DNA from: Haemonchus contortus
Lineage: Eukaryota; Nematoda; Chromadorea; Rhabditida; Trichostrongylidae
Direction: 5' to 3'
Assembly: GCA_000469685.2 (NCBI GenBank)
Contig: LS997567.1
Location: forward strand, 34,872,505-34,936,504
DNA: 64,000 nt
Part shown: positions 20,585 to 30,468 of the stretch, piece by piece
Numbering within the stretch: the first letter of the stretch is position 1
Layout: the number at the start of each line of letters is the position of its first letter
The notes under the pieces: generated by a model
Told to the model about the DNA's origin: nothing
The model's database searches: none
Seen by the model: only the letters and a program-made list of their open reading frames with translations
Translations under genes and position numbers: made by a program

Positions 20585-21476
20585 TAATTTCCGCCGTTTT
20601 TCGCATGCAAAAACATACTTATTACAAAATTAAAACTAAATATACATTAACCAATGTATTGCCCATCGTTAGGTACAACTTCTTGCCATCTTTCTGGTAT
20701 CTTGTTGACTCCGGGTCTAAAAAAGTCTTCATCTTTTGAGGCAATCCAGTCATCCATCCATTTTCGCACTTCATCGGCATTCCGGAAGCGTGTATCTGCT
20801 AAACTGACTTGCATGGACCGGAACAGGTGGTAATCAAAAGGAGCAAGTTCCGGAGAGTATGCGGGCTGAACAAGCTGATTCCATTCAACAACTGCAATTT
20901 TTTTAAAGGACATTCTTCGCAACATGGGTTCCGGCATTTTCGTGGTGGAACAGCACCTCATGATATTTTCTTGCGATTAACGGCCGCTTGTAGGTGAAAG
21001 CATTCTACAAACTGTCAAGTTGGTGTTCATAGCGGTCAGCAGTAACAGTTTCCTTCGGGCTCAGCAACTCACAGTACACAAAACCCTTTTGATCCCACCA
21101 CCAAATGCACACACAGCATTACTTTTTGCTTTCCGCTTTCCCTGCAAATTCTCGAGTAAAGAGAAACCATCTCAGGAGGTTTATTCAAAAAGAGCTTGTC
21201 CTCCATTAGTATTAAAAAGCATCGGGTGGGCTTCAATGCCGTTTTCCTTGAAAATAAACAGCAGGAGAAGGGCGCCCCGGGAAAACGGTTTATCATGTTC
21301 CATGACGAATCAGTCTGGGAGCAACGGGATTTTGGGAAAAAACTGATCTGTCTGCACTTAAGTAGGTAGCTAATACCCTATCGTACAGAATATGACAGAA
21401 TACACTGGTGAACCTCTAACATGGTTCGCGCAACGACCCTTTGAAGACGGCGGCGGAAATTAATGCACACACCTAA
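20571..21476 (-). mobile_element. mariner, internally deleted, inside the integrase gene
   Basis: 906 bp with perfect 26 bp inverted repeats starting TTAGGTGTGTGCATTA and TA at 20569-20570 and 21477-21478. The minus-strand ORF 20961-20647 is the transposase C-terminus (SPELAPFDYHLFRSM with the third aspartate). Broken frames upstream match the middle of the protein. The N-terminal DNA-binding part is missing. Perfect ends suggest it moved as a deletion derivative. Confidence 0.93.
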
Positions 21477-21550
21477 TATATCCTGTGATATCCTGTGGTT
21501 TTATTTATGCTGGAATTGTATGCAAAAACAATGGGTTGTAAATAATAAGA

Positions 21551-21853
21551 TCATAAATCGCGAACATTGGAGCAATACGCAGTGAAAGTAACAGTTATTA
21601 CCTTGACAAGTCTCTCAGCTTGTCCGTTTGCTTTATGGTTATAACTAGTGATGAAACAATTACTGATTCCTAGTGATTTATTGATTTTTGCAAAGGCTGC
21701 GCTAGTATTTCGATCCACGATCAGCGATGAGTTCTTTTGGAATACCGTGAAAGGTTCAATTACTGATCCTGTTGTATGCTCTGATAGCGGAGTACACATC
21801 ACGAATTTACTAAAAGTGCATAATGATATTGATATAAACTTACTCCCATACAT
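21551..21853 (-). pseudogene. Ty3-type integrase catalytic core fragment
   Basis: The frame carries core motifs of retroviral-type integrase: a start block around SKFISISLCTFSKFV and, near the end, SYNHKANGQAERLVK, which includes the catalytic glutamate. The middle aspartate block is altered. A zinc-binding region likely lies upstream at about 22178-21940 but is interrupted. Confidence 0.8.
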
Positions 21854-22178
21854 ACATTGCGGTAAAGGTCCAATGACATCTGTGTGGATTCGTTGGAACT
21901 GTCGTTGTGGAGTTGGGAAACTCCCATTCCAATAATGTGAGTTAAGGGTGTTTTATCCTTTTGGCATACTGGACATATGTTTATGTATGTCGTTACGTGT
22001 TGTAGATAGAGAACCGTTCAGCGGTGTTCTCAAACTCTTGAGGAAATTCCTCAGGATCTTTGGTGAGAAATCTCAATACGAGACCGTATTTTGAGTTTCT
22101 CTGACTCTCTTGAATTTGCTCGAGAGACGGAAAAGATTGCGCCACGGAATTCACGTTCGATTGGGAAAGTTTGCTCAA

Positions 22179-23065
22179 ATAATCGCAGAATGTATTATGC
22201 TTCCCTGCGCGGTACTAGATTGTTAGATCGTAAGATTGGATTGTTACTTGATATTTCGCCAGGCGTCCTACCAAATCCGATCTTTACATTAACGATTTAA
22301 GGGGCGCATGATCCGTGATGAGGGTGATTCGCGCATTCGCTATATATGGGTAAAATTGTTTGAGCACGAACACTAAAGCGCTGCTAAAGCCTCTGATTCA
22401 ATTACTGCGTAGCTCTTCTAATGTTTATTCAGAGATAGACTAGCACATGCATTGGGTTATTCTCCCTGGGTTTGTGCATTAGCCTGTAAGAGACATGCGC
22501 CTAACCCACGTGTACCTTGGTGGACGCTTCATTATGAATGATATAGGGTTGTCCGATGTAGGAGAAATCAAAAGAGGCGCCTCCACAAGCGCTTTTTTCA
22601 TCGAACTGAACGCCTGATTATGAGCATCTGTCCAATCAAACGCGGCTTTTTCAAGCATGAGAATGTGGATGGGTGTAGCAATAATGGAAAAACGTGGTAT
22701 ATAGCGACAAAAATAAGAAGCGGCTCCAACAAATGGCTTTACTGCTTTGACATTTTTCGGGCGTGGTATATTGGCTATGCCGATTACCTTATCGGAGTTT
22801 GGTCGAGTAGTACTTCTACCAATAAGAGCGCTTAAGTATTTTACTTCAGTTTCGAAGAAAAAACATTTTTTCTGGTGTTAATTTCACTCCAAACGCTCGA
22901 TTGCGTTGGAATACTTCTTATAGCTCTCTAAAGTGCTGATCGACTGACTGATGACTTGCAATGATTACGTCATCGAAATGTGCAAGCGACAAGCTCGTAG
23001 TCCTCTTATGAGACAAGTGGCTACACCTTGAAATATTGCTGGAGCTCCTCTGAGACCTTGCGCCA
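22179..23065. other. Decayed RT/RNase H region of LTR element
   Basis: By position this should hold the RT C-terminus and RNase H. Short open frames occur, but I found no firm motif. Confidence 0.35.
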
Positions 23066-23260
23066 TTACTGTGAAGTTATGTAACCCAAGGGAGGAAGAG
23101 AAAGTTGTTTGCTATTTAGTGATAGGGGTATTTGAAAAAAACCACTTTTGGAATCAAGAACTGTGTATAGTTCTTTCCCACTGACTAGAATTCTGCACAT
23201 ATGGTAGGTCTCTGTTTCCGTAATTGCATTGATTTGCCGGTATCTACTGTGAACCTCCAT
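23066..23260 (-). pseudogene. Ty3-type reverse transcriptase fragment
   Basis: Contains the N-terminal RT blocks of gypsy elements: YRQINAITETETY, then YTVLDSKSGFFQIPL, where the aspartate is a catalytic residue. The catalytic YVDD-type block downstream is not clearly preserved. Confidence 0.8.
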
Positions 23261-23805
23261 TGGTCCTTATTGGGACCTTCCTTAACTAGCACTATTGGAG
23301 ACGCAAATTTGCTAGTACTTGGTTCGATAAGATTTGTTCGTAACATTTGCTTTATCTGACGTTATATTTTCTGACGTTTCTCTAAGGGTACCCGGCAAGG
23401 ATGTTGCTTCGGTATCTTTGGGTGGGGTACAAAATTGATATTGTGAGTGATGGGACGTAGTAAGGACCTAGGTGTCCATTATTATCTACAAAACAGTCAC
23501 TGTAGTCACGAAGGAGTTGTTGGAATTGTTGGAGTTTTTCTGTTTTCAAAACGGACGGATTTAGTGTCGCACGATTGTAAATTGATAGGGTTTTGGGAAA
23601 AGAATGGTAGTTCCTTTGCGAAATCCGCCTCGGATGGAACGTACTCGACTATTTGATTTTGGTTCGGTCATTTATCCGTATATACCGAAAAAATGGGTTT
23701 CCATGGGGCGTTCATTCCCACTACCGTCGCTGTGGCTACTTGAGTATTTTTGGTAGTGCTATATGGGTGGGATTAGCAATGAATATGCGAATAGTGACTG
23801 TACCC

Positions 23806-24180
23806 TCAGTGTTCGGGCAAGATAGAGCTTTGCCCACGAAAACACCTCTGGGTAGAGTTTCGTAAATCGTCGGAGGTAAAGAGATCCCAATACTGAGGAA
23901 ACGAGGTTTTGGTTGTTTCCCCTGTGACATGGTCAGTCAACGGTTGGAGAGTCATTTCTTCAAGAAGAAGGACTGCCATTGGAAGGTTATTATTATTTGT
24001 GTCCCACTTCGTGATCATGAATGGGACGGAGCTGTGATCGAACGAAACGGTTCGTTGTGGGTAATTAAATGATAAAATATCTCCGAATAGAGGAATCACG
24101 TCGTTGCCAAGGATAAATGAGGGAGGGCAGACTGCGTCTGAGGCGACGAAACAAGTTATAGACAGAGTTCTGCCATTCAT
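23806..24180 (-). pseudogene. Probable retroviral-type aspartic protease region
   Basis: A 124-codon frame with FILGNDVIPLFG, like the C-terminal half (ILG-D) of retropepsins, upstream of RT as expected. The active-site DTG block was not found in this frame. A 26 bp inverted repeat starts within it. Confidence 0.45.
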
Positions 24181-24200
24181 ACTTAAGAAGGAGATTGCCT

Positions 24201-24276
24201 CGCCTAAGAATATGATAGCAGATCCGTTAGCGGCAATTCCTTGCCGCTGTCGGATCTGCTATCATATTCTTAGGCG
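24201..24276. repeat. Near-perfect 76 nt hairpin
   Basis: 24201-24226 and 24251-24276 are perfect 26 bp reverse complements. Inside, AGCGGCAA (24229) pairs with TTGCCGCT (24241), leaving a 4 nt loop and a two-base mismatch. It interrupts the protease region and is probably a local inverted duplication. Confidence 0.92.
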
Positions 24277-24341
24277 GGTGATATTGTGGCTTTTATAATG
24301 TGAACTATGGCTTCGGAAATTATGATTAAAGCCGAGAAGGT

Positions 24342-27148
24342 CTATGATCGGCATATCATTGCATGAAATGGGTATGTAAACATTTGACTACTTTGAGTCT
24401 TTCGTATGGACGAAACAGTTGGGAGGAAATTATGAAACTGACGTGGTCTGGACTTGGGAGCCTGTTCGGGACGCATAAGTAGTACATTAGATAAAGGAAT
24501 ATCCATTGAGGGTATTTGTATTAAAACGTTCATTGGTTCTTAACTTCGTGTAGGGTCCTCAGAGTTTCGACGTCGTGATGTTGCTCTTACAATGAGTCGA
24601 AAAATCTCTGGCTGTTGCTGAGCCAGATTTGGGCGTAGGATGATTGACTTTGCTACAAAAATAGATGGCGACAAAGGATATACCAACAGCAATAATTCTA
24701 AAGATGTAATCAAAGGTTGTGCGTACGCAGAACGATTGATAGTCTGCGATTAGTATTATCAAAGTGATAGAAGGTGATGATATGAAAATGACAGTTTAAC
24801 TAATCTGTGGAGACCCACTTTCTCTAGAATCTTTTCTTTTTGAGATCGTATAACCTGCCCAGCGCTTTCTTCTACATAGATGCGTTACTAATTGAGTGAT
24901 TTTGGATTGAAGATTTTCGAAAGTTACTCTTAGAGTTACCGATGGTTTGACGTGGTTGGTGGCAGAATACGCTAAAAAATAAGCTAAAATTTTTTCGATA
25001 AGATAAATATCTGTGGAGGTTTCGGGTAAATCTGAGTGGAATATCGGCGGCGCCTTAAAGATGATATCTTGATTAACAGAGTCGTTGGGTAAATTTAAAT
25101 GAATATTTGATACTTGGGTATAGCCTGCGGGTGATTTATTATGGTTAGTACCATCATTGTGGATTCCGAACTTTAGGTGATAACAGTCAGCCTTGGGGCT
25201 AGGTTTAATGTGGCAGATTGGAGTGTTATTCATGGAGGTGAAATCTGGTTCGAGGTTGGTGGCAATGTGGTGGGCTATGCAAACAGATATGTTTAGGGCG
25301 GATGTGTCTAGAGATGATTCTGTGATTTTTAGAATCGATGGCTTGGGCTTAGTTGGTAGGGTCGTTAAAGCTTTATAGTTGTTGGTACTAATTTTCGTCT
25401 GCCGTTTTTGAAGTTTTTGTCGTAAGAATTGAAAGAATTCCTAAGGCAGGAGTTTGTTTTCGAAAGATTGGGTTGCCCAGTTATACAGCAACTTGATTTT
25501 TTTATTAGTAAGACTAAATGTCCGCTCACTGTCAGCGGCAATGGGTGCAAATCTTTGTCGTCTGATTCTGCGGATCTATGTGAATGAACACCTGAGGGTT
25601 GTCTTGAGGATTGGTCAATATGGGTGAGTGTATCTACGAATTGGACTAACTGGGACTTGTAAAAGTGTTGTTGATTAATAGTTCGTACCACGTCTGGGTT
25701 TCGGGAGAATACGGATCGAGGGTCATAATTTCTTAATTCCGGCAGTTCTATGAATACACCATTGTCGTGGCGTTAGAATTCAAACACCAAGCACTCTTTT
25801 GGGAGGGTGGTAGTGATATACAGTAGCGCCCAAAATTGTTCAGTCAAACGCTTTCGCGCTTTTTCATTCATAAATTTTTTCTTAGTGGAGCGAATAGCGC
25901 TAAATTTTGATATGTTTAACTAAGGCATATTTTACACTATCCAACACTATTTGACTGCAAACCTGCAATATCCACATAATTAGTATAAGATGTTTATGCC
26001 GCAGCAGATTTCGCTAAAAGCAAAGTTATTGACGTCTGCAGCTATTCGAACCTTGTGTGCGTTTTTCTAATCTACTATGTTCGGCATTAGCGCTCGTACA
26101 CTTTGGACATGACGAAAAGGAAAGAAGTCCCAAAATGACCAATGTTTGTATTTCCAGTTCATTTTGAGTGCAAGCCCTTCGGAATATCTGGAACATGACC
26201 AGATTGCAGGTTAATAGTGGTAAATATTCACAATACACCCACGCTCAAAATATAAAAATTTCGCATTATTGGATCCAGTACTTAAGGAGTTACGACTGAA
26301 AAGTATGACTGAAGAAGCATTCCACCGAAGACTTTTGAGCGCTACTGTATTTGTATACGTAGACGCCGATCGAATAGCATTAAGTATTACATGAGTGGGT
26401 GTTACGTATGCGATTTCCTGTATGGCTCCAATATATTGACATATGGGTGGTGAACGTGGTGGTTTGCCCCACATGACAGTACCGTGTCTATGATGGCACT
26501 GCGTATTCTACAATGTTCCACGTCTCCAAACTGTCCGGTCAGGCGACTCCCGTCAAAAGTTGCAATGTTCCCTTTTTTTTCGAAGTAGATATGAGTGGTA
26601 CTGGCGCATTTCTCCCCGAAAAACCACGGGTAAGAGTAATGGATTTGGTTATCGGAACAATATACATTGGGTGATAAGGGCTCTAGGGGAATGTTTTCAT
26701 ATTTCTTAGTTTCTGTTATATATTTGCACAGAGTTGGGTCAATTTGTGTCATAAATTTTTCGTCATTAATGACAAAGAATGATAAATGAAGATAGGGTGA
26801 TGCACATACTTTTCTGGTTGTGTTGAAACAATGATATGCTGTCATAGAAGGAGGTTCTGTACGTTCAACCTAAACGTTAGCAACGGTTATAATAACGTCC
26901 GATACGTTAGGTGCGCTGACGCACTCTGTAGAATAAAACTCAACCGCTACAAGTAAACTGTTGTTCTCTTGTAACAATTCAAGCTGAATTATTGTACTTT
27001 GTACTCGATTATTAATCACATGTTGATGCAGATAAAGTTTTTGTTTCTGGAGACTTATGCTATACCGTAATCCGAACTCGCGTAGGTACAAGACTAAAAG
27101 TTGGCAGCTGGCGCGAGACGACCAAGTGCTAATGAGCGCAGCTGCCAC
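24342..27148 (-). pseudogene. Cysteine-rich membrane-protein-like region of the LTR element
   Basis: Open frames at 27148-26870 and 26845-26402 share a frame and are separated by a stop. Further pieces lie at 26474-26211, 25691-25365, 25233-24796 and 24762-24559. The first parts are rich in cysteines and N-glycosylation sites. The piece at 24762-24559 has a hydrophobic stretch followed by a polar tail. Together this looks like an envelope-type glycoprotein rather than Gag. Its place between leader and protease is unusual, because env normally lies after pol. It is broken by stops, frameshifts and a MITE. Assignment is an inference from composition. Confidence 0.4.
25821..26347. mobile_element. 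MITE, 527 bp (CAGTAGCGC ends)
   Basis: The ends CAGTAGCGCCCAAAA and (reverse) CAGTAGCGCTCAAAA are inverted, flanked by TA at 25819-25820 and 26348-26349. There is no coding capacity. A second, 5'-incomplete copy at about 40739-42374 contains a maT element. Tc1/mariner-type by its TA target. Confidence 0.9.
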
Positions 27149-28311
27149 TGGTCGCCTACATTGAGTTTCGAGTGGTCCGGTACGATAAATGATGTGCGCC
27201 GTTACTCATTAATGTCGTTTGCGAGTGAGTCGGGCATATGTTCTGCTCGGGATTAGAGTGATCAGTGATCAGGTGATCATTAATCTCGAGATGCGGAATG
27301 TCGCCACAGGATTAGTGATCTCGGTTGGAGTTTCCGAGTGACAAATGGCAGACGTTGGTGAGCTATGAATAGCTTACCGTATGCAATGATCCGCAAGAGT
27401 TGAGATTGTTGAAATCTCGAAGTGCACTAAAATAAAGAAGTCCGTTATGGTCTCATTCCTACAGAGAGTAGAAGTGGGCAATGGTACTTCTGAGTTCCGT
27501 ATAAAAGAAAGACGTAAAAAATAGCGACTGAGTCCATTGTTTTATTAGTAACGGCTGGTATAAATGCAACATTTCTATCTTACTAGACTAGATCCTAGAC
27601 TAGTAATAACTTTACTTGATGGTATAGTGACTAAGTATAAATATAAATATAATGTAACCTAGAACGCACTTGGAGCGGCAGCAAGACACACTGCTTGAAG
27701 CCGTTCGTCGAAACTTGTACTATAGTTTCGTCTTTTTTTGTTGTTTTTTTCATTTTTTTCTTACCTGGTAAAAATTCGATGTTGTTCGAACCCGAATAGA
27801 GGTGCTAGAAAAGAAGTGATGACGTTCTTAACAATTAGCAACACCTCGAGGTGACCTTATTGTGGGCTATTGATGCGGATGGGCCGTAATAAACTTAGGA
27901 ACTCGTCGCCTGGACTACATTAGTGATACTTGATCACCACATATCTCGGAGTATACTGTGCTCTGGATGCACACAGTAACTCCAACCCTAAAAATATGAA
28001 GGTAGAATGTATAGTGCCGCTACCCATTGAAAAATGGCTAGGACGCACCGAAAAAAGCGTTTTTCCGGTCAACGTCTGTTCCATTTTGTGTATATACATA
28101 TTTAAATGGACGACTTAACTGACATCGCTGCTGAAGTCCTTGTCCAGTATTGAATCCATTCCATGTCGATGTAGTTGTTTCCATTCGAACAGGCGAAGGG
28201 ATAGGGAGGGAAAGTGGTTGGTGTAAGATTTATATGTTACCATACAGAAAAATAGGGGGGGGGGGAGAGAATTCAGTTAGTATTATGCCCCCTAAATTAT
28301 AGAGGAAAAAA
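27149..28311. other. Leader of LTR element
   Basis: Long non-coding leader between primer site and first ORF, with a G run at 28255-28266. No gag-like ORF was recognised here. Confidence 0.5.
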
Positions 28312-28328
28312 TCTCACTGGAACCTCCA
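28312..28328 (-). other. Primer-binding site, tRNA-Gln type
   Basis: On the minus strand, TGGAGGTTCCA begins one base after the 5' LTR. Eleven bases match the complement of the nematode tRNA-Gln 3' end including CCA. Matching continues with two mismatches through GAGATTT. Confidence 0.75.
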
Positions 28329-28329
28329 T

Positions 28330-28626
28330 ATCAGATTATAGGTTCGCGAGACCTTCATCTGATGGTGTAGCGGGAACGGGTGTTCTTCTGTGATACTATA
28401 GTCTTGCCTATATATGTTTATTACTAATACAAAATTATAAATAGAACAAGGGGAACGGGTCAGGACGAGGAGGCCATACGGCCAAGGCGATGTTCCACGG
28501 CAGCGGAGGAGAGCAAGTCGACCTGGCTGTCTCGAACCGGCAGCTTTTATATCGGTCTTGTGCGACGTTGCTTAAGTGATTGATGGCGAGCACATGGTGC
28601 GGCGGTAGCGAAGCGAGGTCTCGACA
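28330..28626 (-). repeat. 5' LTR
   Basis: About 297 bp, from TGTCGAG to CTGAT on the minus strand. It contains TATAAAAG (near 28545-28552) and AATAAA (near 28410-28417), so promoter and poly(A) signal are in the usual order. It is about 90 percent like the other LTR by eye, apart from one fewer 26 bp unit, implying an old insertion. Confidence 0.9.
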
Positions 28627-28732
28627 GTTTTCCGCACAGTCCTGGCGATTACACACAACATGAGGGTGTTCTTCGAACCTCTCTTCGGCTTGAATATCGT
28701 CATCCATAGCCTCTTTTGATTGGATGAGTTGT

Positions 28733-29201
28733 ATCAATCAATCGTACAGACGTTAGCATACCCCTAAATAAGGTTTCAACACTCTATCAGTGAAGGTCAT
28801 TACTCGGCAGTTATCTCAGAAGAAACAAAAACCAAGAAGCCTGCAATAGGAATAGAAACACATATCAGTGTTCACTTGCCATTCACTAGGGTAGGGTAAC
28901 TACCGATCAATGGTCTTGGAAGAAGCATGAACGAGGAAGCATGCAGGAAAAGAGACATACATCACCAAACTATAGTCAACAGCCCGCTGATCGTAGAAAA
29001 TTACTTCTTACAATTAGTAATCACCTTAGAATAACGTGCTCGAACGCTACGCAACCGCCAATAAGCATAGTTACGAAAGAGGAAATCTCATCTGTCACCA
29101 AGGCCTTTCCACGTTGCCTCCCTAAAATAACGTGCTATAGCGCGAACCGCAACGCGACCGCTCACACGTAGGGTTCGTCTGGTTTTGTTGTTAAGTTTTT
29201 C
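28733..29201 (-). repeat. Right long terminal inverted repeat
   Basis: The inverted partner of 17893-18363. The outer tip reads, on the minus strand, GAAAAACTTAACAACAAAA. Confidence 0.85.
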
Positions 29202-30468
29202 TACAACAGAATTTCCAGCTAACCCATTTCGATTTTGAACTATTCTTTCATACTAATTTTAAGCGGCACAGATCAATTTCAGAAGGAAGTGTGTCAGAAC
29301 AACGGTTGAGTTAGTTTTTAGTTCGTTTTCTTGCCATATGCTTGTGCTGTACCTCTAAATCACTGGCACCTGGCAACATGAAGAAGTAGGTTGAAGCAAG
29401 ATCTGCTGTCGACGTGGCTTCAGGATCAGCATAGTGTAATTAGAATTAATGTAGTCCTAGGTCGCCACCAAAAGATGAAAGGCAGGAGCACACCGCTTTA
29501 CCTCACCAGACATTTATTGTCTCAAATTGGCTTTCAAATACACTGCGGTCATGAATGAATGTTGATTACCTGGCCCGTTGTTAAACGGTGTCGTGCGCTC
29601 CACTTCCCTTTTCAACCTAATAACCATGCCAGGCTTTTAGAAAATGGCATCCGATTGCATTAAGAGAAGGGCTTACAAAAAGAGTGCCATTTCATTCAAA
29701 TACCATTTAAATGGAGTTATACCATTAGATCGAAAGAAAGCATGCACGTCTTTCCCATTACTAAAGAAGAGGCCTTTTAGAATAAGTAAGGTTGTAATTG
29801 AAATTCTGTCTTTAAGTTTCTTTCAATTGATGAGCCTTTTCCGAGTCCAGTCTTGGTTTCGAACATCACTCCACTTCAGTCAAACGTTTTATGGTTGCAT
29901 ACTCTTACTGGATATGTTATTAACATTAATGTAATGTAATCGAAATCAGTGCATTGTGTATGTCCACACACTGAACCGTTGGGAAACGGTTCTAGGTTAC
30001 TGGTTGTGTGACATCTCAAAAGGAGGCACAAAAGTTCTCGAAAAAAGTTCTGTTCTAGAGAAAGTGTATCCTTGTTGCACAAAGAAACGAGCAGCTGAGT
30101 AAAATTTGAAGTGAAATGGAAATACCGTTCCGGATCCCCGTTTCTACATTCATCGGGAAAAGCTCTTCGTAAAGCTCTCCTCTTCCTACATTCGTCTCTT
30201 CTTTTCAAAATTTTCCTCCAAAGATTTCATGTAATCTCTTTTAAACAACGTATAATGCCATCTTTCCCTTTACATCCGGATATTTCATGGGTGCGGACAC
30301 TCATAACATCACTTCTTCCAATAGCAATTCAAACGAAATGTCGAAATGAAGTGCTGTTTTAGTAAACAAGCGGTCATGTAATTTCTTCTCGCAGAGTATG
30401 ACCTGAATCTAATTATAAAGCTGTGATTTACTCGCTATCTCCCTAGTGGTTGTTGTTACAGGGTAACA
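29202..30468. other. 5' flank of TMEM87
   Basis: No gene found. It should include the TMEM87 promoter. GTTGTTACAG just before the start codon (30452-30461) could be a cis- or trans-splice (SL) acceptor. Confidence 0.4.

Larger units (their letters stand above)
18851..28626 (-). mobile_element. Ty3-type LTR retrotransposon, complete ends, decayed coding
   Basis: Two LTRs in the same orientation (18851-19170 and 28330-28626) bound a 9.8 kb unit, with GTTTT duplicated at 18846-18850 and 28627-28631. The minus-strand order is 5' LTR, primer site, leader, a cysteine-rich membrane-protein-like region, protease, reverse transcriptase, integrase, purine tract, 3' LTR. A mariner (20571-21476) and a MITE (25821-26347) have inserted later. 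All coding parts are broken by stops and frameshifts. RT before integrase fits Ty3/gypsy. Confidence 0.93.
17893..29201. mobile_element. Element with about 470 bp terminal inverted repeats, carrying an LTR retrotransposon
   Basis: 17893-18363 and 28733-29201 are diverged inverted copies with tips close to GAAGAACTTAAACAAC. Removing the LTR element leaves about 590 bp of interior. Its right side (minus strand, 28737-28632) has a short open frame starting MIQLIQSKEAMDDDIQ, cut by the LTR insertion. No transposase motif was seen and no target duplication is clear, so this may be a non-autonomous or foldback DNA transposon. Confidence 0.75.
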
